A DNA stretch of 64,000 nucleotides from Diorhabda sublineata (taxonomy: Eukaryota; Arthropoda; Insecta; Coleoptera; Chrysomelidae). The notes beneath the pieces are model-generated. The model was not told the origin of the DNA, made no database searches, and saw only the letters and a list, made by a program, of their open reading frames with translations. Below, piece by piece: positions 10,150-22,416 of this stretch. Position numbers and translations under genes: made by a program. The stretch is taken from NCBI RefSeq assembly GCF_026230105.1, contig NC_079476.1, positions 2,439,209-2,503,208 on the forward strand, in the 5' to 3' direction. Each line of letters begins with the position of its first letter. Positions within the stretch are counted from its first letter, which is position 1.

Positions 10150-12724
10150 GGGTAAGTCCGGGACAGATGGCCCAACGTGTAAGATGACCCATTCCAATAT
10201 TTCCGCAAATTTTAACTTTACGTTTAGCGTTACTTTAGCCACCTTCTAATATTCATGTCGTGCATACCGTGCTCCATTTTTGAATAAATTTAGTGAGTTT
10301 TTGGGTAAGTTATTACAAAAATTTTATTTTGCATGCCTTAAAAATAATTAAGGTCCGTTTTAAGAATAATTGTTAACTCCAACATAGTTTTTTTCGGACT
10401 TATTTATGGCAAAGTTTGGGATTGTTTGAGGTTATGTTAAGATGACGAAAGTTTCTTTATATCCTAGCAAATGCGAGATATAAAGTGAGCCATCACTCCC
10501 ATGCATTTGGGACAGATGGCCCAATGGACATTCGGGTTAGTTGGCTCACGGGCCATCTATCCCGAAGTGTGTAGGTACTTATTACAGTGCTTATAATTTA
10601 TTGCAGATTTTAGAATCATGCCAACAAAATATATTAGAAAAGGGTCAGTGCAAAGGGGAAAATGGACTGAAGCCGACCTACTCCGGGCTGCAGAAGCAGT
10701 TAAAAACGGTGTGATGGGCTTGAGAGAAGCATGCCGCACTTTCAACAACATTCCTCCTCCAACACTTAGAAGGCGACTTAAAAATAATGACTTTATCAAA
10801 AGAACTTTTGGACCGCCTTGTATCCTTGGCATCCAGAATGAATTAAAAATTAGATTTCATATACAAAAGCTACAAAAACACGGATTTGCGCCAACTCGTG
10901 AAAATGTCAGAGCAATGGCGTTTCACCTGGCAGATCAGCTTAAAATTAAACACCCTTTTAATAGAGACAGTAAACTTGCTGGTTATGACTGGTTACATAT
11001 GTTTTTACAACGATATCCAGACTTGAGTGTTAGAAAAGCTGAGGGTGTATCACTAGCTCGATGCAACGGTATGAATAAAGAAAAGGTCTCGGCGTACTTT
11101 AATCTGTTAGAAACAACATTAATGGAGGCCGGTTTAGTAAACAAGCCTGGTCATATATTTAATATGGATGAGACGGGTCTCCAACTTAATAATAAGCCAG
11201 GTTATGTTATTGCTCAGAAAGGCTCAAAAAACGTTGCCGCAATAACATCATCAGAAAAGGGAGAAACAATTACAATAATCTCATGTTGTAATGCAGAAGG
11301 TTTTTACATACCACCAGCTTGCATTTTTAAGGGCAAAAATAAAAAAACCGAGTTTGAGGATGGTATGCCTCCGGGTTCTGTCGTTTACATGAACGAAAAA
11401 TCCGCTTATATTAATACGGATGTTTACCTGGTTAAAAGAACATTTTGTTCCACAAACCAGACGGAAAAATTCTACTTTTACTGGATGGTCATGCCAGTCA
11501 TTGTAATTCGGTAGAAATGCTGGAATATGCCGATGAACATAATGTTATTCTGTTTTGTCTACCTGGTCATACTCAGTTCCTTCAACCCTTGGACAGGTGT
11601 TTCTTTAAAAGCCTGAAAGCCTTTTGGTATAAAGCTTGCAATACATTTGTAAAAGCAAATCCTGGTAGGAAAATTTCTCATATGCAATTTGGTCAATTGT
11701 TGTCGGAGGCGTGGTCAAAAGCAGCAACTGTTGACAACGCTGTGTCGGCTTTTAAATCTACAGGAATCTGCCCATTTAATCCTGGTGCTATGCCTACTCG
11801 GATTCTGAAGATGAAAAATTAGATCCCAATACTTCTGCAGGTTAGTGTAAATTTAGAGACCTCTCTTTAAACTAATTTTTTACCTTTTAGTTTACGCTAC
11901 TGAATCTAATAATACCACTCAAACAAAAGACGATAAAATGCCCTCTACTTCAGCCTTAGAGTCAGAACCTTAACCGGAGCTGATAAATACCGATAAAAAC
12001 ACTCCCGAAACACTTCTTAACAAATTCTTTCCGGTGCCCAGCTCCTCATCAGCTAGCATTCAGAAAGTACGAAAGAAGGCAGAGCAAGTGGCAGCCGTTT
12101 TAACATCCCCAAGTCACATTGAAAAAAAAGATCTGCTTTTAAACAGAAGAAAGAAGAAGATCAGAGAAAAACATCAAAGAGGAAGGCTCTGCATGAAAAA
12201 AAAAGAATAAAAGAAAAAATTGAAGATGAATCAACAGACGATGATACTGATGCATTAGATGGGTTAGTGACTCAGTCTGATGATAACCCGGACGAAGATG
12301 ATGCAACAGAATGCCTTGGATGTGGTGAAAAATATAATGTGACCACGAAAGCCGATGATTGGATTCAATATCTACACTGCCAGAGATGGTTTCACGAAAG
12401 TTGTTCGAAATATTTGAACCTATGTGACCTTTGTGGTAAAAACTTATCAAAGAAAAGGAAGTAGAAATACACATTTCTGTTGGGTCAACTCACCCTATAT
12501 CCTTGGGCCAACTAGCCCATAGTATGTGGGAGAGTTGGCCCAGACAGTATTAAAGAGAAAAATTTTTTTTTTCATTACCTGTTTGCCTTTTCTTTAAAAC
12601 TAGTTTATAATCTTATGTTTTATTGGTTCTTATATGTAATACATATTTTGCGTTTAAATATTCGTTTTGATTTTGATATTATCTCATTTTAAAAAAATCG
12701 CAGCCAGCTCTCCCGGACTTACCC
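10150..12724 (+). mobile_element. Complete pogo-superfamily DNA transposon with TIRs and TA duplication
   Basis: The left end reads 'gggtaagtccgggacagatg' from 10150. The right end in reverse complement reads 'gggtaagtccgggagagctg' from 12724. TA flanks both ends (10148-10149 and 12725-12726), as in the Tc1/mariner/pogo superfamily. The element is 2575 bp and carries one transposase gene on the plus strand. Copies of a 'gggacagatggccca'-like motif cluster inside both ends (10160, 10509, inverted near 10547; 12504 and 12528). These may be transposase-binding repeats. The gene is mutated, so the copy is not autonomous. Confidence 0.93.
10618..12464 (+). pseudogene. Pogo-like (DDE_1) transposase with C-terminal zinc finger, frameshifted
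   Basis: The start ATG at 10618 opens 271 good codons. Residues about 15-55 form a pipsqueak-type HTH ('KWTEADLLRAAEAVKNG'), residues about 75-150 look like the CENP-B/Tc5-type HTH, and the DDE_1 catalytic domain begins near residue 170 with 'NMDETG' (D184). The other catalytic aspartates are in 'LLLDGHASH' (11484) and 'QPLDRCFF' (11592), 36 codons apart. Frame is lost near 11430 and again near 11452, near 11790 and in the A-run at about 12121-12129; TAA at 11971 interrupts the linker. A 50-bp GT-AG intron (11841-11890) is likely. The last part (to the TAG at 12462) is a lysine-rich, acidic linker and a PHD-like finger with 'CLGCGEKY', 'HCQRWFHESC' and 'CDLCGK'. The architecture is known from insect pogo/jerky-type transposases. 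Confidence 0.9.
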
Positions 12725-13007
12725 TAATTATGCAGATCGATCTAAGCTTTCAGATGGGTGAAGTTTGCAGATAAAAGTCTACCAAATGCATTTCAACTTC
12801 ACGACCTTTTGTAGTGATATATGTTTATAGTTATTTATGCTGTAGCAGCCTAAATTTCTTGGACGAAACGTTAGAGCTATTGCTGTGAGCTGAGACGAGG
12901 AGGAAAAACTTCTGTTGAAATTACTAATCAAAGTTTGATAAACTATATGTTTTTTTACTATATTACCATAAAAATTACTCCAATAGTTTCAGGGTTCAGT
13001 CTCAATC

Positions 13008-14277
13008 TCAGCTATAAAACTGTCTGTATTGAATGGTTCCATTTTTTGAAATGTGTAAGCAAAGCAAGTATGAAAAGAGTAGAGGTTTATATATATAGGA
13101 TGTCCCACGACGAGTTAAAACAAGCTGTATATGTCAAAATAACTTTGTTATTTTAAATAAAACACACTGTATATTAATACATTTTTGAAATCTCCGTAAA
13201 ATTTTACTATACTTTTGTCTGAAAACTTTTTTCGAAAAATGCATATTTTTTGAGTTATTTTTTTATAAAAAATTTGACCGTTACAGACCCATATAAATTA
13301 TTTTTTTACGAGGATACCCTTAAAGATATGAAAATGATTTCCATTCGGTTGCTTTAAGCAAAATCAGAGGCATTTGAATCTATTATCAAAAATTTTTCGT
13401 TCTATACAGGGTGTGTATAAGAAGTGTTCAAAGTTTAACTTCATAAATATCAAATTTCTTTATTTTTTTAAATAGAAACACTCATTTTTTTTCTATTTTA
13501 ATACATCCAGGGCCAACAAATAAGGCAAATTCATGTTTACTTTCCTATACCTAAACCTTACGGTTAATATTAAATGTTTCCTGTAAATTTTTAGAGATAC
13601 AGGTGTGGTCTAAATTTCATTTTGACCCGTTGATACAATCACTAAGACATAAAAAAAGTATTTTTCTTTATCTTGTATAGGAAAGTAAACGTGCGTTTGC
13701 CTTATTTCTCACCCCTGAATGCATTAAAATGGAAGAAACGAGTGATTCTATTTAAAAAAATAAAGAAATTTGATATTTATGAAGTTAAACATTGAACACT
13801 TTTTATACACACCCTGTATGAAACGAAAAAAATTTCAACATAGATTCGAATACTTCTGACCTTGCTTAAAGCAACCGATCAGAAATCATTTTCATATCTT
13901 TAAGGGTAAAAAAATAATTTATAAGGGTATGCAACGGTCAAATATTTTACGAACTCAAAAAGTATGCATTTTTTGAAAAGGTTCTGGAACTAAATTTCAC
14001 TAAAATTTTACGTATATTTCAAAAATGTATTAATATACATGGTGTTTTATTTAAAATAACAAAGTTACAGCTGACTTCCGGTATAAAAAGATCGTATCCG
14101 AAAACTCGGAAACATGTAGAAGTTTTCATTATTTTACTATAAGTATTTTGCCATTTACAGATAGTTTTAGGACACCCCGTATATATAAACCTCTACTCCC
14201 ACTTGTTCTTTTCATATTTGCTTTGTTAACATAGTTCAAAAAATGGAACCGTTCTATAAAGACAGTTTTATAGCTGA
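13008..14277. mobile_element. 1.27-kb imperfect palindrome (foldback element)
   Basis: The left arm starts 'tcagctataaaactgtct' and the right arm ends with its reverse complement near 14277. Matching blocks continue inward through 'tatatataggatgtccca' / 'gacaccccgtatatata', 'aatacatttttgaaat' / 'tttcaaaaatgtatt', and 'acagggtgtgtata' / 'tatacacaccctgt'. The arms close on a loop of about 130 bp near 13545-13675. Both arms together fill almost the whole element. No coding sequence was recognised; the open frames within are by-products of the arms. Confidence 0.85.
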
Positions 14278-14720
14278 AATTAACTGTATATTCACCCACA
14301 GGAGAATGAAATTCCTTACGTGGAACTTAAGAGCTTTTTCAAGCTTTTCAAAGACCTTTTCATTGAAGGCTCAATTCTTGTCTTTTCACACCTTCAGCTT
14401 ATTTACGAACCATCTTCGTTTCTACCTGTTCATAGTGTCTTGTTTGTAGTTTCTCTCCTCCATCGACTTCTACTTTTTCATTTCACTCTAACATTATTCG
14501 TACCCCAGTTTAATCTATTTATTTATTTGTTCTTATATACATCTTCATTTTTTTTAATCCCATTATAATATACATAATATTTCTTTTTATTAGCAGCATC
14601 ATTTGGATCTCTTTGTTTGTCTCTGCAGCATAAGAACTTATTTTGATATATTTTCTCTTCAACCTTTTTGTATTTGTACCAACAGCTCTATTCGTTGCTT
14701 GCATCTTGTCACTTCTTCTG

Positions 14721-14754
<34 letters not shown>

Positions 14755-15865
14755 TTAATTATTATTACAATAAGATACTTGAGCTTTTTCACCACTTCAA
14801 AATCACATCTTCCAATTTTCACCACATCTCTTCTTTATCCTTCGGCTTTTACTTTTTTACTTCTGTTCTTGAGTCATCGATGGACATTTTTTAAGTTTTT
14901 TCTTGTAACAAGCAAGCTGCTATTACACTCGAGTAGCTGGAGTGATACCTACAATGTGGTTATCCAGTGGACATTGGACTTGAGCTGTTCAAAATTGTAA
15001 TATTTAGAAAAGACGTGCCTTTGCAGCTGATTCCATAGAATTGCATGTCATGAACTATTCTGGGCCTTGTAAAGGATTAGAAGCTGTTGCGGAGTATATA
15101 CAGTGAGATGGCGGAGTAGATTATAGATTTTGAATTATTTGGAGAGTCGTTTTGGATTTACAACCATTCTGTACCTAAACGTAGAATATATTTTGTAGAA
15201 AACCACATCTTATATTTCTGCTTCCAAATTACATAAACTTATTCCAAAAGGGGCTATTCTTTTGGGTGTAAGTACTGCTACTTCAAGATAGTGAGTGAAA
15301 TAATTTGCTTACAAAATCCGCAGTTGTCATACTCTGACATGTCCAGCTTAAAATTGTAAATCCAGCGCTGCGCTGCTAAATCTAGTTAGGATTTTGTCCT
15401 CTAATAATGACGACAGTAGATGTGATAGAACTCGGTTTGCTGGTGGACCCTCACTTTAGTAACAGTGGAAGTGTTTCCATTTATTTCCATCGTTACTGCA
15501 CGATATTGTAGTATCGCCTCGGTTAATTCTAGAATAGGGATTTGCACTTCTTTTACCGCCTTTTTAATGTGAAGTATTGTTAATAGCTTCTTGTATATAG
15601 ATGAAGGCTGTTAGAGCAATATCTTACCTGTCAAGGTCCTCTTCTAACTAGGCAATATAGTGCACTGGTGGTGGCCTTTTTAATAAGCAAATTGTTTCGT
15701 GTGAAGTGGTTTTCTTGCGTGAGCCGTGCTTCTAATCTTATACTTCTGATCTCCATAATTTTTAAAGAAAAAGAGGTGGAGATCGGGTGACAAAAATTTG
15801 GTTTATCTTCTAGTCTTCTGTCCGTTTTTGGTGTAAACACTATTCTTGCCTTTGGTCATCTTTTG
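14278..15865. other. Non-coding, T-rich region with a (TA)n microsatellite
   Basis: A pure TA run lies at about 14724-14752. The open frames around 14243-15000 are low-complexity, rich in F, L and S, and look like products of pyrimidine-rich sequence. Around 15300-15340 the minus strand reads 'NCGFCKQ', similar to the LINE tail candidate at 19081, but nothing longer supports it. Confidence 0.45.
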
Positions 15866-16726
15866 GATATATCGTAGGTCAATAGACAAGTTGGGATTTT
15901 AGCTAATATCCCAGGACAATAGGGAGTTGGCTGATGTCGCGCCACACATGCCTATTCTATTATTATTATATAGTAGTATATAATATTAGCTAAATTCCGG
16001 GAGATTATTCGTCGAAAAATTACCAAGCGTTTGACTATTCTCCTGGGACTGTAGATAAAATTCGGATAATAGAATATCTATTGAAAAACGCCAAATTGTT
16101 TGATAGTCAGAAAGGTAATCGCGGTATACGGGATAAAGAACAGTTAGACAAAGTAAAGTAAATTTTACTCGCTGGTCCTCCAGATAGAGAAGCTGGACCC
16201 AAAGCTTACAATACTTACTATCATTATGTGAAAAGCTATGAACTATTGCAAATCGAAAAAGAATGTCACGTAATCGTTAAAAGAAAGAAAAAAATTTTAG
16301 AAGCTTATACTCAGACTGGTTAGGTTAGGTTAGGTTAGGTAAGTTTAGGTGAGGTTAGGTTAGGTTAGGTTAGGTAAGTTTAGGTGAGGTTAGGTTAGGT
16401 TAGGTTAGGTTAGGTTGCACAATGTCACCAAGCCTCCACGTGCTGCTATAAATGTTTGATTGACATGCAAAAAATAAATAAATAAGACTTCCTTCATCCT
16501 ATTTTTCTTATTCAGTAAACCCAATAGTCTTTTATTTGAATTTTAGCTGAAGTTCCAGGAGAAAAGACAAGCACTTGATCATTTTTCGACGAATAATCTA
16601 TTGTCCGGAATTTAGCTAATACTCCGGGAGAATAGGCATGCGTGGCGCGACATCAGCCAGCTTTCTATTATCCTGGGATATCAGTTAGAATCCCAACTTG
16701 TCTATTGACCCACTACAGATATATAA
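15866..16726. mobile_element. TIR element of about 860 bp containing a telomere-like tract
   Basis: The left arm (15866 to about 16024) and right arm (about 16583-16726) are inverted copies. Shared blocks include 'gtcaatagacaagttgggat', 'gcgcca...gcatgcctattct' and 'ttagctaaattccgg' followed by 'ttattcgtcgaaaaat'. The interior (16110-16300) reads in one frame 'ILLAGPPDREAGPKAYNTYY' and 'HYVKSYELLQIEKECHVIVK'. This protein-like fragment may come from an integrase-bearing (Ginger/KRBA2-like) element, which is a weak guess. The (TTAGG)n tract follows directly. Confidence 0.7.
16317..16416 (+). repeat. Interstitial (TTAGG)n tract
   Basis: About 20 head-to-tail 5-mers of the arthropod telomere motif are seen, with two copies of the same interruption ('taagtttaggtgagg'). 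A longer unit of about 50 bp was therefore itself duplicated. The G-rich strand is the plus strand. Confidence 0.9.
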
Positions 16727-19080
16727 CCTAAAATCAGGTTCTCTTCAAAAAGCTTGTGAATATATTTCTTAATTACAGACTTTTTGTAGCATGGCTGGGA
16801 AAATGCCGTTTTTACTAAGTGATATATAGGGCTTGTCGCTCTACTTGATACTGTTTATTGAATTTTACTTTTCCCTTTGCTTCTTCTTCTTTCTTTCTTC
16901 TCAGCATTTTCAATGACTTTTAAGCCTGGAAAGTGAGTATTTCTAAACTTTCTTGCTCATTGTTGCCGTATTATTCGTTTGGCATTTAAAATAATCCAAT
17001 TTCTTTAGAATGGGCTTTGGCTAAGACTTTTTGGAGTAAAATACAACTTCGATTCCAAAGCTCCAGGTCTATTATCGATCTAACAGATATTCGACTGTTC
17101 CAAATATATCTTTCAATTAGGATTTTTTGCAATCTTTCAAAATTTTTAACGTTCAAATCGTCTTTTGTTGTCGGTTTCAACGATCATTCTTCATAAAACG
17201 TCGAACCGCATCTTGCCTCAACGAACGGGGTGAAATTCGACAATTCGGAAAAATTAATTAAAAACCCCCTCTTCCAATTCTCGTTTCAATCAATCTTAAG
17301 TGTCATCTGAATTCCCTTAACGCCGCAGAAATTAGTACAAACGCGCTGAGAAAAAAAACGTATAAGAAACTTTCGGAAGAAGTTTGTGAAAGTTTTAATA
17401 ATGAGTGACCCTATTATATGAACGGTATAAATCCTGAAATATGCCACGATTTGCATTAAAAGTTCTATCATTGTGGCGTAAAATATTAAATTGCAGCAGT
17501 AATTTCATGTTTTTGATTTTATACTTTCAAGTTTTTATCGATAAACTTTTTATTTTTTTTCGTTAGCTGTAACCGTTTTTAGTCTATTTTATGTTAAACA
17601 GCTTCCAAAATTTGATATTTCTCAGCTTCCACTTTGAAATAATTATCAAAAGAAGGGATCAGGTGGTTATTCGTTAGATTACGTTATATATAAATTAGAA
17701 GTAGTTGAATATGCTTATCATCACTAATAGTCTGAACCTTTGTATACCTAGGGACCCAAAGGAGGGTTTTGTCTTTTCAGTGCACGTGGAAAATGAGTTA
17801 TTGAAGTTCTAGAGGAAAAATTATTATTATTTGGACACTGCTCATATTGAATTAGATTCAGATAACATCGAAAATGGGTAGTTGAAGTTGTTTCTAGGTT
17901 GGTGGTAATTTCTGGCCAACTATTTGCACACTTTTCTATCTTCTTAACTTATTCTTAAACGTAAGATCTTTGTTTTATGCTATTAATGATGATCTCCGAA
18001 TAAATAATGTATTTTTATGGAAAATAATTTTAACATTTCTACTCAATAACGATCTTTATTTAAATATAATTTGATATTAAGAACTTGCAATATATCAGTT
18101 GGATATCAAAACAAAATCTTCGTCGATAATTTCTGTTACATTTAAGACATTAACAATAAGAAGCAATCATTTATTCACTAGTTATTCATTTACTTCTTGA
18201 AATACAAATTAACGTTAATGTTGCTTCTTACATATGTTTGGATTATTTTGAATATTTCAAAATGAGATTAAAGTGCCAATAATAGGCTGGGAAATAACTC
18301 AAGACAAGAGACGTTGGAGGTTAAATTTTAACTGATACTAGTAGTGCAAATTCCATTTGTAACCCAAGTTGACGGACGTTTGGATCATCTTGTATAACAT
18401 AGTTTAGTTAGTATTAACATTTAAGCGGAGTTTATCTCAGATTATTGATGTGTGAATGAGAACTAGGATTATAGATTGTTTGGGAAGTTGTTTTTACTTT
18501 TCAGCCAATCTGCACGTATAACTAGAAGACGTTTTATGTAAGATTGTAAATCTAACACGTAGTCTTTCCAAGTAGACTTTTCTCTGCAGATTTCATGTCC
18601 CACTTTCCAAGGTGTTATGACTACTTGTACAGGAGATTCCTGATTACGTTATTTTTTAGTTCATTTGTAATGGCAAATAAAACACTAAATTTTCTTCTTA
18701 TTCACCTTTACTACATCATTAAGCCATAAACCAATAAGTAGTGGACTGTATTTACTGTTTAACTAAATTGTACATTGAAACTAAAACATTTATACACTCT
18801 TGCTAATTGACATTAACCAAAATACATATTATATGAATATATTATAAGATAGTAGCGCGATAATAATCACACGCACACTACCAAGGCCAAAAAGCAAGTG
18901 TTACATTTCTTTTTCTATTTATCTTTTGGCCCAGCGTTAACCGACTAGACAAGCAAAAAAAAGGTCTAAGAATAAAAACCACAATACAGCTTGTTGCCAC
19001 GGTAACAAAATTCAGTATATACGGCGAACAGATTCATAACACGGAAGAAATATACATATATACGAAGTGCGTTCACAACA
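16727..19080. other. Intergenic sequence, no gene recognised
   Basis: About 2.3 kb of AT-rich sequence with short open frames only. The minus-strand frames at 16986-17180 and 17286-17471 have no recognisable motif. Confidence 0.45.
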
Positions 19081-19175
19081 CTACTCCTTCGAGGTACCTT
19101 GGCCTAAGATGAAATGGGCAAGACATCGGCAACCTAGATGACCTGCTGTTTCTATGGCTTGCTTACAAAATCCCC
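19081..19175 (-). pseudogene. Possible C-terminal tail of a Jockey/R1-type LINE
   Basis: The minus strand reads 'FCKQAIETAGHLGCRCLAHF' and then 'ILGQGTSKE' to a stop at 19081. The pattern C-x7-H-x4-C following an expected first cysteine (here W) resembles the zinc-knuckle motif that ends the second ORF in some Jockey-group LINEs. The stretch is only about 30 codons and no upstream reverse transcriptase was seen, so this is tentative. Confidence 0.35.
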
Positions 19176-19562
19176 AGTTCTATGCCTATCGTTTTAATGT
19201 GCTATTTGACCTGTCAGAAGACCATCAGGCAGTTTAATATGGTTTTTGGACATCAAGAGAAGTTCTTTAGACTTTTTATCTGATATGGTCATGAATCTTA
19301 TTAATTATTAAGCCAGAAATGTAGTAAGAGACCAACCGGCTATTTATACGTTCATTTAGTTCGTTGTGTAATGTGACATCTCATGAGGCTAAAATAGAAG
19401 TAGATTCCAAAATATGTCGTTACCCCAGTTTTAATAAACTTGATCCTATTCAGTTGATCTTTATTACTGACTTTCCCATATTACCATTTGAGTTGTTTTA
19501 TTCTTAAATTCAACCCGATGTAACCTTGGGCCAATTATATATCTATATTGTAATAAGATACA

Positions 19563-21183
19563 GCTTCTACCCATGGCTTCGCTCGTATCGAATCCATTAA
19601 ATAAGTATCAGAAATCATTATAATAGAGAAGAATGAACTCTGTAGCTATATTAGAATCTGAGATATAGATTTTTGAATGTAGAAAAATTATCAAAAACCT
19701 ACAAAAATCCATAACTCCACATTGAATGTCCGCGCCTAGCTCCTCTTCAACTTAACCGATTTAAGTGTTAAAAAACTCAAAAGAAAGAAGGTGTTTTAGC
19801 GAGTGCTTTCAAACCAAAACGAACTCTGTAGCTATATTAGAACCTGAAATATAGATCTTTTAAAGTAGAAAAATTGCCAAAAATCCATAATTCCACATTG
19901 AATGTCCGCGCCTAGCTCCTCTCCAACACAACCGATTTAAGTGTTAAAAAACTCAAAAGAAATAAGGTGTTTCAGCGAGTGTTTTTAAACCAAAACGAAC
20001 TCTGTAGCTATATTAGAACCTGAGATATAGATCTTTGAAAGTAGAAAAATTGCTAAAAACCTACAAAAATCCATAACTCCACATTGAATGTCCACTCCTA
20101 GCTCCTCTCCAACTCAACCGATTCAAGTGTTCAAAAACTCAAAAGAACGAAGGTGTTTCAGCGAGTGTTCTTAGACCAAAACGAACTCTGTAGCTATATT
20201 AGAACCTGAGATGTAGATCTGTGAATGTAGAAAAATTGCCAAAAACCTACAAAAATCCATAACTCCACATTGAATGTCCGCGCCTAGCTCCTCTCCAACA
20301 CAACCGATTTAAGTGTTAAAAAACTCAAAAGAAAGAAGGTGTTTCAGCGAGTGTTTTTAAACCAAAACGAACTCTGTAGCTATATTAGAACCTGAGATAT
20401 AGATCTTTGAAAGTAGAAAAATTGCTAAAAACCTACAAAAATCCATAACTCCACATTGAATGTCCACTCCTAGCTCCTCTCCAACTCAACCGATTCAAGT
20501 GTTCAAAAACTCAAAAGAACGAAGGTGTTTCAGCGAGTGTTCTTAGACCAAAACGAACTCTGTAGCTATATTAGAACCTGAGATATAGATCTGTGAATGT
20601 AGAAAAATTGCCAAAAACCTACAAAAATCCATAAGTCCACATTGAATGTCCGCGCCTAGCTCCTCTCCAACTCAACTGATTCAAGTGTTCAAAAACTCAA
20701 AAGAACGAAGGTGTTTCAGCGAGTGTTCATAAACCAGAACGAATTCTGTAGCTATATTAGAACCTGAGATATAGATCTTTGAATGTAGAAAAATTTCCAA
20801 AAACCTACAAAAATCCATAACTCCACATTGAATATCCGCGCCTAGCTCCTCTCCATCTCAACCGATTTAAGTGTTAAAAAACTCAAAAGAAAGAAGGTGT
20901 TACAGCGAGTGTTTTTAAACCAAAACGAAGTCTCTATCTTGAATAGAACTTGAGATATTGAGGATAGAACGTGTGTATGTGAAAAACTCCCATAAGTAAT
21001 GTACAGGGGGAAATCGCATTTGAGTATAACTTGAGAATGGTGAAAATTAGATGAAATCCGATGGTTGATGACTGATCTGTGCATCAATACATTTCATTGA
21101 AAAAAAAAATTAAGCAAATCGGTTGGGTAGAACGCCTGAACGGACTCGGAATGGAAATCATCAAGTTTTTTAAAATATAAGAT
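19563..21183 (+). mobile_element. Dispersed element with internal 186-bp repeats, copy 1
   Basis: The element starts 'gcttctacccatggcttcgc' and ends 'aaaatataagat'. The same start ('gcttttacccgcggcttcgc'), the same 3' portion ('aagcaaatcggttgggtag') and the same end occur in the copy at 30904-31789. Between the shared ends lie seven tandem units of about 186 bp. No ORF is conserved. Starts like 'ACCCGCGGCTTCGCTC' are common in insect repeats, but I cannot assign the class (SINE-like, Helentron-like or other) with confidence. Confidence 0.8.
19635..20927 (+). repeat. Internal minisatellite, 186-bp unit, seven copies
   Basis: The landmark 'gaactctgtagctatatt' (or a variant) recurs at 19635, 19821, 19997, 20183, 20369, 20555 and 20741, and a diverged form begins at 20928. 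Spacings are 186, 176, then 186. From 19997 two variants alternate ('tttgaaag...gctaaaaac...tccactcc' and 'gtgaatg...gccaaaaac...tccgcgcc'), giving a 372-bp dimer. Confidence 0.93.
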
Positions 21184-22416
21184 TATTCTGTTCAATCACT
21201 ACGACTAATTCAGGATAATTTTTAGATATTTTCTATATAAAAAGAAACCACAGTAGTAAACAGTAAATTACAAGTCATATCATCTTATATATCGATACTT
21301 TACAACGAATTCCGATAAACTTTTCGACAAATTTTAAACTCTATATTCAAAACATGATTTCAACTTCCATCTGATATCATTCAAAGGGAATGGTCTAACA
21401 TTTCAGTTCCCAATCTTCGGAAACGAGTATCGCTGACCCATTTCTTTCGAATCTCTATTAAACATTTCAGTCGTCAAACAAATAAGACATATTGCAAAAT
21501 TGACACGTGTTATACATACAGTTTTGTTTCAAAATTACCAATTTTAGCTTCCTTTTTATAGCTATTTTGATCAATTTCTTTTATAACAGACCAAAAGTAA
21601 TCATCTAACATGTTTTCATCTCAAAATCCTAGATGTAGTTTTCCAAAAACCTCTATATCTTGGTAAAAACGTTTCCTCTGTTCCTCATTCATACTTCTTA
21701 AGTTTTCAGTGAAAAAACTCAGATGCGAGTGCAGAAAATGAATCAATAATGACATATTAAGTCTCTTATAAAATTTTTTAATAAATCAGTAACAATTTCC
21801 ACCATTTTAAATCATTCCCCAGCAGATTTTTCATTGACATATAAAAGGCTTACAAACAGAGAATCTTTTATAATTTTACGAATTGATTCGTGGGCCAACG
21901 AATAAACCCTCTTTCAGTTTTCCCTCTGCGTCACCGTTTTCATAAAGCGCCTTCAGAATATTTCTTTGCCGTATAAGAAAATTAATTTTTATGAAATAGT
22001 GTAATCAATTGAAATGTGGCGATAATTTTTTGCTGAACTGATTTCATCTCGATCAAACGTTTCACCACAAGTAATATATCAAGAGTTCGTTGAGTATAAT
22101 ATTAGGCAGCCCGCATAAATTTCATTCGTATTTGCTATGTGATAGATCAGCTGGTTAACTAAAGGGCGTATATACATCTCGTAAAACGACGACCTTCCAC
22201 CAAAGGGCACGTGATAAAGGTGTATTTACTAATGTATTGCTGTTTAAAGTTGTAATGTAATTCAAAATGATTTAGTGTTTCTAAAAAGAACAGTTTATTC
22301 AGGGAGGGTATAACTACGGGGGCCGTTTTATTTCCAACCTCCGATAGGCTATAAATAAAAGACAAGTTCATATAAGAAAATAATTTTATTACTAAAAGAT
22401 TGGTACACCTACAGTT
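21184..22416. other. Intergenic sequence, nothing recognised
   Basis: No coding resemblance. It borders the 123-bp satellite, whose first partial unit begins at 22417. Confidence 0.45.

Noticed and set aside
14243..15000. Several overlapping plus-strand frames of 60-110 codons
   Set aside because: They follow from pyrimidine-rich and TA-repeat sequence; two frames are open at once over the same bases and none has a motif.
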